Shown piece by piece: positions 26,804 through 35,439 of a stretch of 64,000 nucleotides of DNA (positions within the stretch are counted from its first letter, which is position 1; the number at the start of each line of letters is the position of its first letter). The notes beneath the pieces are model-generated. The model worked only from the letters and a program-made list of their open reading frames with translations, ran no database searches and had not been told where the DNA came from. This DNA is from Flavisolibacter ginsenosidimutans. Lineage in GTDB: Bacteria > Bacteroidota > Bacteroidia > Chitinophagales > Chitinophagaceae. Location of the stretch: contig NZ_CP042433.1 of assembly GCF_007970805.1 (NCBI RefSeq), forward strand, positions 2,356,001-2,420,000, in the 5' to 3' direction. A program made the translations under genes and the position numbers.

Positions 26804-27934
26804 TTAAAAGTTCCATTCCGCCGGCCACTCGTAGCTACCGGGCTTAATGGTCAAGTGCAAATTGTCTTTGTCGTTCGCCTTCATTCGCACCACGCCTTGC
26901 GCCAATTCTTCCGTTGGTGTGAAAGATTGCAAGCCCAGTTTTTGAATCACACCAAAAGCCGTTGAACCGCCTTCAATCAACAACTCGTGAACCGGTGTTT
27001 GTTGAAAGACGAGCCTCACTACTTCGCTCATCTTTTCACGCAAATCAGCCGCCTCCGCCTTTTCGTCCCGCTCCTCAATTGCCACGATAGCCTTGCCGGT
27101 CTTTTTCAACCGAAAAACAATTTCACTGCACCACGCATCGTATTCATTCGCTGATGGTAAAGACTGTTTATAAACCGCATCCGGCATGTAGCAAACAAGC
27201 GACGAAAGGCAGTGAATCTTTTTCCTGTTCTTTTGAAAAGTTGTGCCGCTGACGAACAACAACGGCGTAGCAAGTTCAAGCCGCTTTTCTTCCCGTAGGC
27301 TTACCGGTTCGTGCATCGTGTGCAGCAATGCGTCAAAGAAGGAAGCCCCGCCTGCGTAAAACACGTTCTCTTCTTTTTGCTGCGCCCAATGCTTTACATC
27401 GTCCATTGTTTGCGCTTCACCCACCGCAATGCCCTCCGGCAAAGCCTCGCCTTGTGCAATCACGTTCACCGGAATATTTGTTTCGCCAAGCATGTCTTCA
27501 ATGCGTGAACTACGAATCGGGAATTCGGGATCGGTCGAAAAACTTGTTTCGTGTATCAACTGCTCGTTAAGGTAATAATGACCGTCTTTGACTGTTCTTC
27601 CCAGCAATGGATTCACCGGTACAAGCAAACCCTTTTCTATACCCAACACACGCATTTGCGCCTGCATTTCAGAAAGCACGTGACCGCGCAAAACGGAATC
27701 GGTTTTTTTATAAAAGAGCGAAGGATGCAACGCCTTTGCCTTGCGTGTGAGATGCTGCATGAGCGCAACGGCTTCTTCTTTTTTCATTGATCTTGCGTTG
27801 GTATAAATTACAAGCAAATCAACCTCACTTGTTATCTCAACGTCCGATGCAATGCGGACACGCAGTCCGTAGCGCAAACCAATGCCACCCAACTCAGCCG
27901 CACCCGTTATATCGTCGGCAATCACGACAATCAT
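26804..27934 (-). CDS. four-carbon acid sugar kinase family protein (DUF1537)
   Basis: A 376-residue cytoplasmic kinase. The N-terminal domain opens MIVVIADDITGAAELGGIGLRYG, the DUF1537 signature (family consensus ADDxTGA), followed by YKKTDSVLRGHV. Lys and Asp of KKTDS shape the sugar-acid site. The C-terminal nucleotide-binding domain ends LLIEGGSTAFGVIQKLG, the glycine-rich ATP site. Characterised members phosphorylate D-threonate, L-threonate or D-erythronate at O4; one relative acts on 3-oxo-isoapionate. It overlaps pdxA2 by 4 bases, which is the standard threonate/erythronate pairing: kinase, then oxidative decarboxylation to DHAP. At 376 residues it is shorter than many members (about 420), mainly by compact loops. 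Confidence 0.88.
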   Translation of the reverse strand: MIVVIADDITGAAELGGIGLRYGLRVRIASDVEITSEVDLLVIYTNARSMKKEEAVALMQHLTRKAKALHPSLFYKKTDSVLRGHVLSEMQAQMRVLGIEKGLLVPVNPLLGRTVKDGHYYLNEQLIHETSFSTDPEFPIRSSRIEDMLGETNIPVNVIAQGEALPEGIAVGEAQTMDDVKHWAQQKEENVFYAGGASFFDALLHTMHEPVSLREEKRLELATPLLFVSGTTFQKNRKKIHCLSSLVCYMPDAVYKQSLPSANEYDAWCSEIVFRLKKTGKAIVAIEERDEKAEAADLREKMSEVVRLVFQQTPVHELLIEGGSTAFGVIQKLGLQSFTPTEELAQGVVRMKANDKDNLHLTIKPGSYEWPAEWNF

Positions 27935-28965
27935 CTGCTTCTGTTCTTGCTTAATTGAACCGCGGATTCAATGGCTAGCACCATTGCATCCGCACTTGCG
28001 ATTCCTTTGCCCGCAATTTCAAACGCGGTGCCGTGATCAACCGATGTGCGAATAATGGGCAATCCCATTGTGATGTTCACACCTTTCACGCTGTCCATCT
28101 GTCCTTTCGCCGCATTCCATTTAAAGCCGTTTAATTTAAACGGAATGTGTCCCTGGTCGTGGTACATGGCCACCACGCCTCCGTAAGCACCGGTTGCGGC
28201 TTTTGCAAACAAGGTATCAGGCGGAACAGGTCCTTCCACATCATAACCACGGCGCTTTGCTTCTTCTACTGCCGGCTTGATTTCCAAATCATCTTCCGTT
28301 CCAAACAAGCCATTATCGCCAGCATGCGGATTTAAACCAGCGATGCCAATCTTTAAATTGGTTTCGCCCAATTGCTTCATGCCGTTGTGCAGCAGGTCAA
28401 CCACTTCAAGAATGCGGTCTTTCTTTACAAGATCGCAGGCCTGCCGCAGCGAAACGTGCGTGGAAACGTGAATGACTTTTAGTGCATCTTCCACCAATAA
28501 CATTGCGTATTTTTTTGTGGCCGTGAAGTGCGCATAAATCTCGGTATGGCCGGCGAAATGATGACCGGCTTCGTTGATGGATTTTTTGTTGATCGGTCCT
28601 GTGACCGTTGCATCCACTTCGCCTTGCATGGCAAGTTCTATTGCTTTCTTTACTGCTTCAAAAGACGCATGTCCGGCCATTGCGGAGATTTCGCCAAACT
28701 TCAGTTTGTCAACATCAACGTTTTTTAAATCATAAACGTCAATTGTTCCGTATTCAAACTTTGCATCGCCAACCTTTGTTATTGGGCGGACTTTTGCATC
28801 CAGTTTAAGAAGCGAAATAATTTGTTCAAAGACGCCGGCATCGCCGATGAGCAAAGGCTTGCAGATGGCCGTAACTTTTTTATCGAGCAAAGCTTTCACG
28901 GCAATCTCCGGACCGATGCTCGCCGGATCGCCCATGGTAATGGCGACAATGGGTTTATCGTTCAT
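27931..28965 (-). CDS. pdxA2: 4-phospho-D-threonate/4-phospho-D-erythronate dehydrogenase-like (PdxA2)
   Basis: A 344-residue member of the PdxA family (NAD-dependent, divalent metal). Visible motifs are ITMGDPASIGPEI at the start, VTGPINKKSINEAGHHFAGHTE around 125-145, the metal His residues HVSLRQA and YHDQGHIPFKL, and IRTSVDHGTAFEIAGKG near the end. By length and motif spacing either PdxA (vitamin B6) or PdxA2 is possible. The 4-base overlap with the DUF1537 kinase makes the acid-sugar enzyme PdxA2 much more likely: it oxidises and decarboxylates 4-phospho-threonate or -erythronate to DHAP. It overlaps the DHDPS-family gene upstream by 11 bases. Confidence 0.85.
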   Translation of the reverse strand: MNDKPIVAITMGDPASIGPEIAVKALLDKKVTAICKPLLIGDAGVFEQIISLLKLDAKVRPITKVGDAKFEYGTIDVYDLKNVDVDKLKFGEISAMAGHASFEAVKKAIELAMQGEVDATVTGPINKKSINEAGHHFAGHTEIYAHFTATKKYAMLLVEDALKVIHVSTHVSLRQACDLVKKDRILEVVDLLHNGMKQLGETNLKIGIAGLNPHAGDNGLFGTEDDLEIKPAVEEAKRRGYDVEGPVPPDTLFAKAATGAYGGVVAMYHDQGHIPFKLNGFKWNAAKGQMDSVKGVNITMGLPIIRTSVDHGTAFEIAGKGIASADAMVLAIESAVQLSKNRSR

Positions 28966-29884
28966 TCAAAATAATTTCTTTGTTTGTAATGATTTCGTGA
29001 AAAGCAGCTTGCAATCGTTTTTCTTCTTCGTCCGGTTGCGGATAAAGCGGCGGAAGCACAAAAGGTTCGCAAAGGTTCAATTCTTTCATGACCACTTTTA
29101 GTGCCCACAAGGATTCGCCAAGCGTTCGTCCCTGCTGGTAAAGATTCCCAAGCGTATCTGACAGTTTTTGAAGAGAGAGGGCCTTCTCTTCATTTCCATT
29201 TTTGGCAGCTTCAAATAAATCTCTGTAAAGGCCGGGATGAAAGTTTCCGGTACTTGGCACCAATCCATCGCCGCCCTTCAAAAGGGAATGCGCCGACCTT
29301 GCCGCCCAACCCAAAAAATAGCTGAAATCATCGCGGTCTTTCCATTGTAGCAACGCTTCGTTCAGTCTTTCTTCATTGCGCTCCGAGTCTTTTAATCCAA
29401 CGATGTTCTGATGCCGGCTTAATTTTTCAATCACCTCCAACGGAATGGACATGTGTGTGGTGACGGGAATGTTGTAAATCATCAACGGGCCGTTAACGGC
29501 ATCGGCCAGTTCGTTAAAGTAGCGAAGCATGGCGTCGCTGGTTAAAGCATAATAAGAGGGCAAGGTCGCCACAACAACATCAACGCCGTTGTCAAAAGCC
29601 TGTTTCGCCAGTTCCACCGATTCTTCAAAAACATTGGATGAAATGCCGGCGTACAAAACATCGCCGCTTTGTTTCAGTCGTTCCGCTGCCGTAAAAAATT
29701 CCTGCTTCATGGAAGTTGGAACCGAAGAAGCCTCGCCAGTCGTTCCAAGAACAAAAGGGCTTACGTTGTTTTTCCGAAAGTTGTCAAACATGCGTTCAAC
29801 GGCAGCAATGTCCAATTCAGATTTATCGTTGAAAGGCGTCACGGCCGGAATCACCACGCCACTGTATTTTTTTTCTTTCTTCAT
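28955..29884 (-). CDS. dihydrodipicolinate synthase (DHDPS/NAL)-family aldolase or dehydratase
   Basis: A 309-residue TIM-barrel class I lyase. The N-terminus is VVIPAVTPFNDKSELD and the carboxylate-binding motif is LGTTGEASSV (family GxxGE). Then come Tyr137 (MIYNIP) and the Schiff-base Lys165 (NIVGLKDSERN). Its setting among sugar-acid genes argues against lysine biosynthesis and for a 2-keto-3-deoxy sugar-acid aldolase or dehydratase, or a related retro-aldol step. The exact substrate cannot be read from sequence. It overlaps the iron alcohol dehydrogenase stop by one base (TAATG) and pdxA2 by 11, so the three genes are tightly coupled. Confidence 0.85.
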   Translation of the reverse strand: MKKEKKYSGVVIPAVTPFNDKSELDIAAVERMFDNFRKNNVSPFVLGTTGEASSVPTSMKQEFFTAAERLKQSGDVLYAGISSNVFEESVELAKQAFDNGVDVVVATLPSYYALTSDAMLRYFNELADAVNGPLMIYNIPVTTHMSIPLEVIEKLSRHQNIVGLKDSERNEERLNEALLQWKDRDDFSYFLGWAARSAHSLLKGGDGLVPSTGNFHPGLYRDLFEAAKNGNEEKALSLQKLSDTLGNLYQQGRTLGESLWALKVVMKELNLCEPFVLPPLYPQPDEEEKRLQAAFHEIITNKEIILNER

Positions 29885-31029
29885 TAAAAAGCTGCTTTGA
29901 AAATGTTTACCGCATCCTCTTCCGATACCTCACGCGGATTGTTCTTCAACAAGCGTTGAATCTTCATGGCGTCGGCAGCCATTTGCGGTATTGTTTCTTC
30001 TTTCACGCCTACTTCGCGCAGACGCAACGGCAGTCCACATTGTTGAATCAACGCTTTTACTTTTTCAACTCCTTTCCCCGCCATTGTTGCATCGTCGTTT
30101 GCTCTTTCGCATCCCAAAGCCACAGCAACGTCGGCGTAACGGGAAGGCGAAGCTTGCAAATTAAATTCCATCACGTAAGGCAAGAGCAAGGCATTGGAAA
30201 GCCCGTGCGGCAAATGATATAAACTACCGAGTGGATAGGAAAGTGCGTGGACGGCCGCTGTGTTTACAGGCCCCAAACACACGCCGCCGTAAAAACTTCC
30301 GAGTGCAACTTCTGTCCTTGCTTTCTCGTCGTTTCCGTTTTGAACAGCTTGTACAATATTGGCGGCAATAAGTTGCATGCCTTTGAATGCGTAAAGGTCA
30401 ATAAGCGGATGCGCAAACTTGTTGGTATATGCTTCAAGGCAATGCGTGAGTGCGTCAATGCCTGTTGCAGCGGTGATAGATGGCGGAACAGAAAGTGTGA
30501 GCAAGGGATCGAGAATCACAACATCGGGAACGAGAAATGGAGAAATGATTCCTTTCTTTTGCCCGTCGCTATCGTCCACCAAAATTGCATTGGGTGAAGC
30601 TTCGCTGCCCGTACCTGATGTAGTGGGAATGCAGATCAATGTTTTTTTGCGGCCTTTCAACAAACCAATGCCGACGTAATCACGCAAGCTTTGTTTATTT
30701 TCCAGTTGTGCCGCTACCAGTTTGGCAACGTCCAACACACTACCGCCACCAATGCCAATAACCACATCGGGATTAAACAAAGAAACGTTTTGCATCAGCT
30801 TTTCAAAATCGCTGAAGTATGGTTCCTGCACAATGCTTGTGTCAAGCTGAACATCAATTGAAGCGGCTTTCAATTCCCGCACAATCGCTTCCAATTGCGG
30901 CAGCAACGGCTCAATGGTCACGAACAAAACTTTCTTCGCAGTCGCTTGCAGCACTTCATCCTTTAGTTGGTATAACGTCCCGCTGCCAACAACTAGTTTT
31001 TTTGGAAAATATATCGTTACTGCCTGCAT
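29884..31029 (-). CDS. iron-containing (group III) alcohol dehydrogenase
   Basis: About 381 residues from ATG 31029 (MQAVTIYFPKKLVVGSG), where the family normally begins. The longer frame to 31170 would overlap the kinase gene, and an ATG at 31077 is a second option. The NAD site is GIGGGSVLDVAKL. The metal ligands lie in TGIDALTHCLEAYTNKFAHP and HALSYPLGSLYHLPHG (Asp, three His). The region PTTSGTGSEASPNAIL is diagnostic. Family members act on small alcohols, polyols, lactaldehyde or maleylacetate. In this operon a polyol or sugar-aldehyde oxidation/reduction is likely, but the substrate is not determined. Confidence 0.88.
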   Translation of the reverse strand: MQAVTIYFPKKLVVGSGTLYQLKDEVLQATAKKVLFVTIEPLLPQLEAIVRELKAASIDVQLDTSIVQEPYFSDFEKLMQNVSLFNPDVVIGIGGGSVLDVAKLVAAQLENKQSLRDYVGIGLLKGRKKTLICIPTTSGTGSEASPNAILVDDSDGQKKGIISPFLVPDVVILDPLLTLSVPPSITAATGIDALTHCLEAYTNKFAHPLIDLYAFKGMQLIAANIVQAVQNGNDEKARTEVALGSFYGGVCLGPVNTAAVHALSYPLGSLYHLPHGLSNALLLPYVMEFNLQASPSRYADVAVALGCERANDDATMAGKGVEKVKALIQQCGLPLRLREVGVKEETIPQMAADAMKIQRLLKNNPREVSEEDAVNIFKAAF

Positions 31030-31126
31030 CAATTTTGTTTTCTTTTTTCTGGTTTCATCCTTGTTCCAATTACTCATCGGGTCAGCCGCTTTTTGCATTT
31101 CACGGTCTTGTACCTCCCGATGAATC

Positions 31127-32641
31127 TCAACAGCCCTGTAAAGCACTTTCCTGTTGCGAATAGCTGCCAATAGTTTTTTGCCAGCCTGCGTACCACTCTT
31201 TTATTTTTTCGTTGTCGTTTGGTTGAACAAAAACCTTATCGCTGTTCAGCGTTTTTAAGTGCTCTAAATCTTTGTAAACACCGGCTTTCAATCCGGCTAA
31301 GTAGGCCGCACCTAAGGCCGAAACATCGGGCATGCCAATGCGTGCAACAGTCTTTCCCAACAAGTCGGCTAAAAACCGCAGCACAAAGCTGTTGGACGTA
31401 ATACCGCCGTCAACCATTAGTTGTTGCAGTTCAATATCCGCATCGGCTTCCATCGCTGTCAGCACGTCTTTAATTTGATAAGGAATGGATTCCAGTGCCG
31501 CACGAACGATGTGATTTTTATTGCAGCCAAAGGTTAATCCTGAGATCGAAGCTTTTCGTTTCATGTCCCAATGCGGCGCACCAAGCCCGCTGAAAGCCGG
31601 CACGAGGTAAACACCGTTGTTGTCGGCAACCTCATTCGCCATTTTTTCCGTTTGCCTGCTGTCGGCAAATAGACCTAAATCGTTTTTTAACCATTCAACG
31701 GTAGCGCCACAACTTACAATCACACCTTCCAGTGCATAATCCACACGGTCTTCGGTGCTCCAGCAAACGGTTGTCACCATACCGCTGTCCGAAGCCTTTG
31801 GCTCAGCTCCTGTGTTCATTAAAATTGAACAACCCGTGCCCAGCGTGGCTTTGGCCGTACCGGCAGTAAAACAGCCTTCGCCAAAAGCCGCCGAATGCGA
31901 ATCACCAATCATTGCTGTGATCGCAACGGGTTGATTCAACAAGCCGTTAAAATCAGTGTATCCAAAAGACGAGGAAGAAGGTTGAGGCTTCGGAAGATTC
32001 AAATTAGAGAGACCGAATCCATCTAACAATTCTTTGTCCCATGCTAAGTCATTAAGATTAAAAAACAAAGTCCTTGAAGCGTTGGTATAATCGGTCAAAT
32101 AATTTTTACCTCCTGTGAGTTTGAACAAAAGCCAGCTATCCACTGTTCCGAAATAAGCCTTTCCATCATCAATGGCCTGTTTAACTACCGCGTTGTTTTC
32201 ATACAACCAAACGACTTTGCTGCCGGAGAAATAAGGATCAATCAGCAAACCGGTTTTGGATTGAAGGAGCGATTGCAAGCCTTCTTTTTTCAATCGTTCG
32301 CAAACAGAAACGGAACGCTTGCATTGCCACACAACGGCGTTGTGCAAAGGTTTCCCGGCTTCGTCCCAAAGCACAAAGGTTTCACGTTGATTGGAAAGGC
32401 CGCAAGCTTTAATGTCATCAATGCTGAAACGCTTCGCTTCAAACTCGCTCAAACATTTTTCAACCGAGGCCAACACGTTTTGATAAATGTCTTCCGGGTC
32501 TTGTTCGACAAAACCATCGTCTTTGAAAAAAGTTTTTAGCGGCTCCGAAGCCCGCGCCGCAGCTTTTCCTTCCGCATCAAAAACGATGGTTTTTGTGCTG
32601 CTGGTGCCTTGATCGATAGCGAGTATGTATGAGTTGTTCAC
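31127..32641 (-). CDS. FGGY-family carbohydrate kinase (glycerol-kinase-like)
   Basis: A 504-residue sugar/polyol kinase with both FGGY halves. The ATP-binding phosphate-1 motif is ILAIDQGTSSTKTIVFD at the start. ACGLSNQRETFVLWD and PAFSGLGAPHWDMKRKASI resemble glycerol kinase, and GGITSNSFVLRFLADLLG is the second ATP-side motif. MIGDSHSAAFGEGC carries the catalytic Asp region. By motif it is closest to GlpK, yet its place between an ABC sugar transporter and an isomerase/transketolase set argues for a ketose or branched pentulose substrate, such as D-apulose. A glycerol facilitator and glycerol-3-phosphate dehydrogenase, expected for true glpK, are absent. Confidence 0.88.
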   Translation of the reverse strand: MNNSYILAIDQGTSSTKTIVFDAEGKAAARASEPLKTFFKDDGFVEQDPEDIYQNVLASVEKCLSEFEAKRFSIDDIKACGLSNQRETFVLWDEAGKPLHNAVVWQCKRSVSVCERLKKEGLQSLLQSKTGLLIDPYFSGSKVVWLYENNAVVKQAIDDGKAYFGTVDSWLLFKLTGGKNYLTDYTNASRTLFFNLNDLAWDKELLDGFGLSNLNLPKPQPSSSSFGYTDFNGLLNQPVAITAMIGDSHSAAFGEGCFTAGTAKATLGTGCSILMNTGAEPKASDSGMVTTVCWSTEDRVDYALEGVIVSCGATVEWLKNDLGLFADSRQTEKMANEVADNNGVYLVPAFSGLGAPHWDMKRKASISGLTFGCNKNHIVRAALESIPYQIKDVLTAMEADADIELQQLMVDGGITSNSFVLRFLADLLGKTVARIGMPDVSALGAAYLAGLKAGVYKDLEHLKTLNSDKVFVQPNDNEKIKEWYAGWQKTIGSYSQQESALQGC

Positions 32642-32709
32642 GCAAAAAATTATGAATGATGAGTGAAGCGGAATGTCAACCGTTTTAATGCCTGTTTATC
32701 CTTCTGCCT

Positions 32710-33714
32710 TTATTCACTCTTTGCATTGGCTTTGTCAATAATCACCGCCAGCAATATCACCGCGCCTTTCACCACTTGCTGCCAGAAAGGCGACACGTTC
32801 AAAAGCACCAAACCGTTGTTCAACACACCAATGATTACAGCGCCCAGTACCGTTCCCAAAATGCTTCCCCTGCCACCCGAAAGCGATGTGCCGCCAATGA
32901 CCACCGCCGCAATCGCATCCAACTCGTAGGTAACGCCGGCGTTGGGCTGCGCCGAATCCAAACGCGATGTAACGATGATGCCGCCAACCGCCGCCAGCGT
33001 ACCGGCGATGGTGTAAACCGCAATCTTGATTTTATTGACGTTGATGCCCGAAAGTTTGGCCGCACTTTCGTTGCCACCAATCGCATAAATGTATCGTCCC
33101 AGCCTTGTTTTTTTTGTCAGCACAACGGCAATTACAACAACGATTCCCGAAAGCCAAACCGGCACGGGAATACCTAACAACCAACCGGTGCCGATGGATG
33201 CAAAATTTTCACCGAGACTTGAAATGGGATAACCGCCCGTCCACAACATCGTAAGTCCTCTTGCAATGGTGAGCATGGCCAACGTGGCCACAAAAGGCGG
33301 CACCTTGAATTTTGTGATCGTCCATCCGTTAAACACGCCGAGCAAAGCGCCAATTAATAAACCCGCAACGATGGCTCCCAATAAAGTAAAACCGATGAAC
33401 AAATTATTGGCCGGAAGTTCGATGCCGTTCTTCAGCAAGCCGGCCGTGACGGCGCCGCACAAAGCCAGCACCGAACCCACCGACAAATCAATGCCTGCCG
33501 TTAACACCACCAACGTCATTCCTACCGAGATGCAGACGTTCACGGAGATTTGCCGCATCACGTTCCAGGCGTTGGTAGCCGTTAAAAATTTATCGGACAA
33601 CAAACTGATGGCAAGGCACAACAGGAACAGCGCAATCAGTGATTGAAACTTTATCAGTGAACGGCTGTATTTTTTTACGGCGCTTTGCTTTTCCATGTTG
33701 ATGACGGCTTCCAT
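32710..33714 (-). CDS. ribose-type sugar ABC transporter permease (RbsC family)
   Basis: A 334-residue inner-membrane permease with eight to ten helices. The cytoplasmic-loop signature is GRYIYAIGGNESAAKLSGINV. NVCISVGMTLVVLTAGIDLSVGS is the conserved TM2-TM3 stretch. VIGGTSLSGGRGSILGTVLGAVIIGVLNNGLVLLNVSP is the C-terminal family signature. It forms a homodimer with the ATPase encoded 3 bases upstream. Substrates of this subfamily are pentoses, deoxy sugars and polyols. Confidence 0.93.
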   Translation of the reverse strand: MEAVINMEKQSAVKKYSRSLIKFQSLIALFLLCLAISLLSDKFLTATNAWNVMRQISVNVCISVGMTLVVLTAGIDLSVGSVLALCGAVTAGLLKNGIELPANNLFIGFTLLGAIVAGLLIGALLGVFNGWTITKFKVPPFVATLAMLTIARGLTMLWTGGYPISSLGENFASIGTGWLLGIPVPVWLSGIVVVIAVVLTKKTRLGRYIYAIGGNESAAKLSGINVNKIKIAVYTIAGTLAAVGGIIVTSRLDSAQPNAGVTYELDAIAAVVIGGTSLSGGRGSILGTVLGAVIIGVLNNGLVLLNVSPFWQQVVKGAVILLAVIIDKANAKSE

Positions 33715-33717
33715 GCG

Positions 33718-35226
33718 TTAGATTGTTTTCGGAATGGCGGCTTTTAAAATGCTGTCTTCTGTTGCCTGCCGAACGGGAATTTCGGCGGTTAAAACACCTT
33801 CGGCCAAAACAAGAATGCGGTCCGAGACGGCCAATATCTCCGGCAACTCCGACGACACGACAACAATGCCCAAACCGGCATCGGCCAGGCTCAAGATAAA
33901 TTTATAAATTTCATTCTTCGCATTAATGTCAATGCCTCTTGTCGGTTCGTCGAGCAACAAAACTTTTGGCCTGGTGGCAAGCCATTTTGCCAGCACAATT
34001 TTTTGTTGATTGCCGCCGCTTAAATTTTTTGCGGCCTGTTTGTCGGATGATGTTTTGATCTGCAATTCGCGGATGTATTTCTCCGCAAGAGCGGCTTCTT
34101 TGCTTTGGTTCAACAGGCCTGCGTTCTCAACTTGTTGAAGCGTAGTAAGGCTGATGTTCTTTCGAACGTCCATGCCCAGCACCAGTCCGTCTTTTTTGCG
34201 GTCTTCGGGAACCAGGGCCAGACCGGCTTTGATGGCATCGGAAGGCGAAGCAATTTGAACTCCTTTTCCTTCGATGTAAACGTTACCGCTTGATCGTTTT
34301 GGATGCAGGCCAAACAAGGTTTCCAGCAACTCAGTGCGCCCCGCTCCCATCAATCCAAACACACCAAGGATTTCGCCTTTGGCAACAGTGAAAGAAATAT
34401 TGTTTAAAACGTTTTCGCCTTTCCTTTCGGCGTGTTTTAAGGAGACATTTTCGGCTGTAAGTATCGGCGTCGTTTGTTTGCGTTGTTCTTCTTTTTGGCG
34501 AATGAGCTTTAGTTCACGCCCCACCATTTTTCGAATCAGTGCATCCTGGCTCATGCCTTTCATTTCACCGGCTTCAATCGAACGGCCGTCGCGCAGCACA
34601 ACAAAGCGGTCGGCAATTTTAAAAAGCTCGTCCAGCTTGTGCGAAATGTAAACAATGGTTTTGCCTTCGGCTTTCAGTTCGCGAATGATGTCGAACAAGA
34701 CGTCCACTTCTTTTTCGCTGATGGCCGATGTGGGTTCGTCCATGATGATCACTTCCGATTTCACCAACAGGGCTTTGGCAATTTCCACCACTTGTTGCTG
34801 CCCTACTTTCAAATCGGCAACCAAGGTATCGGCATCAACGTACAACTTCAGTTTGTTCAGGAGCGTTTCTGTTTGCCGGCGCATTTCTGTCTTGTTCAAA
34901 AAGCCCCAACGGTTGATGATCTCTCTGCCCAGAAAAATATTTTCAGCAATGGTTAAGTGAGGTATGAGATTTAGTTCCTGGTGAATGATGGCGATGCCGC
35001 GTTCCTGCGCTTCTTTGGGATTGGAAAAAGCTACCCGTTCTCCCTTGTAAAAAATGCTCCCTTCGTAATCGGCGTACACGCCGCTAAGAATTTTCATCAG
35101 CGTTGATTTGCCTGCGCCGTTTTCGCCAAGGATGGCGTTTACATTTCCGGGATGCAGGTTCATGCACACGTTCTCCAACGCCGTGACGCCTGAAAATTTC
35201 TTGGTTATGTTTTCGACCGTTAACAA
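33718..35226 (-). CDS. sugar ABC transporter ATPase with two nucleotide-binding domains (RbsA family)
   Basis: A 502-residue fused ATPase. Domain 1 has Walker A ILGENGAGKSTLMK, signature VGQQQVVEIAKAL and Walker B VIIMDEPTSAIS. Domain 2 has the degenerate Walker A VFGLMGAGRTELLE, signature LSGGNQQKIVLAKWL and Walker B LLLDEPTRGID. The degenerate second Walker A is normal for RbsA/XylG/MglA. It powers import by the permease encoded 3 bases downstream. The 213-base gap before it is unusually long for this operon. Confidence 0.95.
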   Translation of the reverse strand: MLTVENITKKFSGVTALENVCMNLHPGNVNAILGENGAGKSTLMKILSGVYADYEGSIFYKGERVAFSNPKEAQERGIAIIHQELNLIPHLTIAENIFLGREIINRWGFLNKTEMRRQTETLLNKLKLYVDADTLVADLKVGQQQVVEIAKALLVKSEVIIMDEPTSAISEKEVDVLFDIIRELKAEGKTIVYISHKLDELFKIADRFVVLRDGRSIEAGEMKGMSQDALIRKMVGRELKLIRQKEEQRKQTTPILTAENVSLKHAERKGENVLNNISFTVAKGEILGVFGLMGAGRTELLETLFGLHPKRSSGNVYIEGKGVQIASPSDAIKAGLALVPEDRKKDGLVLGMDVRKNISLTTLQQVENAGLLNQSKEAALAEKYIRELQIKTSSDKQAAKNLSGGNQQKIVLAKWLATRPKVLLLDEPTRGIDINAKNEIYKFILSLADAGLGIVVVSSELPEILAVSDRILVLAEGVLTAEIPVRQATEDSILKAAIPKTI

Positions 35227-35439
35227 AAGATGTTTGTGGTTTGTAGTTCTTTTGAACCGCGTTTCAATTTTTATTTATCGGCTTGTTATTTTTTAACCAG
35301 AAGTTCATTCATCCATTTGGCTTTCGTTGCGTCGCACTCTTGTGCGTTCCTATCGCTATTGAACAATAGAACACGAATGACGTGGATTAAACCAATGCTC
35401 ACAAATAAAATGATCTGTACAAATCCATTGCATCCGTGA
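35227..35439 (-). other. 213-base spacer inside the transporter operon
   Basis: This is the longest gap within the operon, between the DUF2291 gene and the ATPase gene. It holds degenerate text of the kind ATGACGTGGATTAA and CATTGCATCCGTGATTAA, which recalls dispersed intergenic repeats of Chitinophagaceae. It shows no open frame of interest and no clear terminator. Confidence 0.35.

Noticed and set aside
27931..28965. Vitamin B6 biosynthesis PdxA
   Set aside because: Its neighbours and overlap with a DUF1537 kinase point to the acid-sugar enzyme PdxA2; no pdxJ is near.
28955..29884. Lysine biosynthesis DapA
   Set aside because: It sits in a sugar-catabolism operon and has no dap gene neighbours.
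31127..32641. Glycerol kinase glpK
   Set aside because: Motifs are similar but the glycerol uptake and oxidation genes are absent and the context is a sugar operon.
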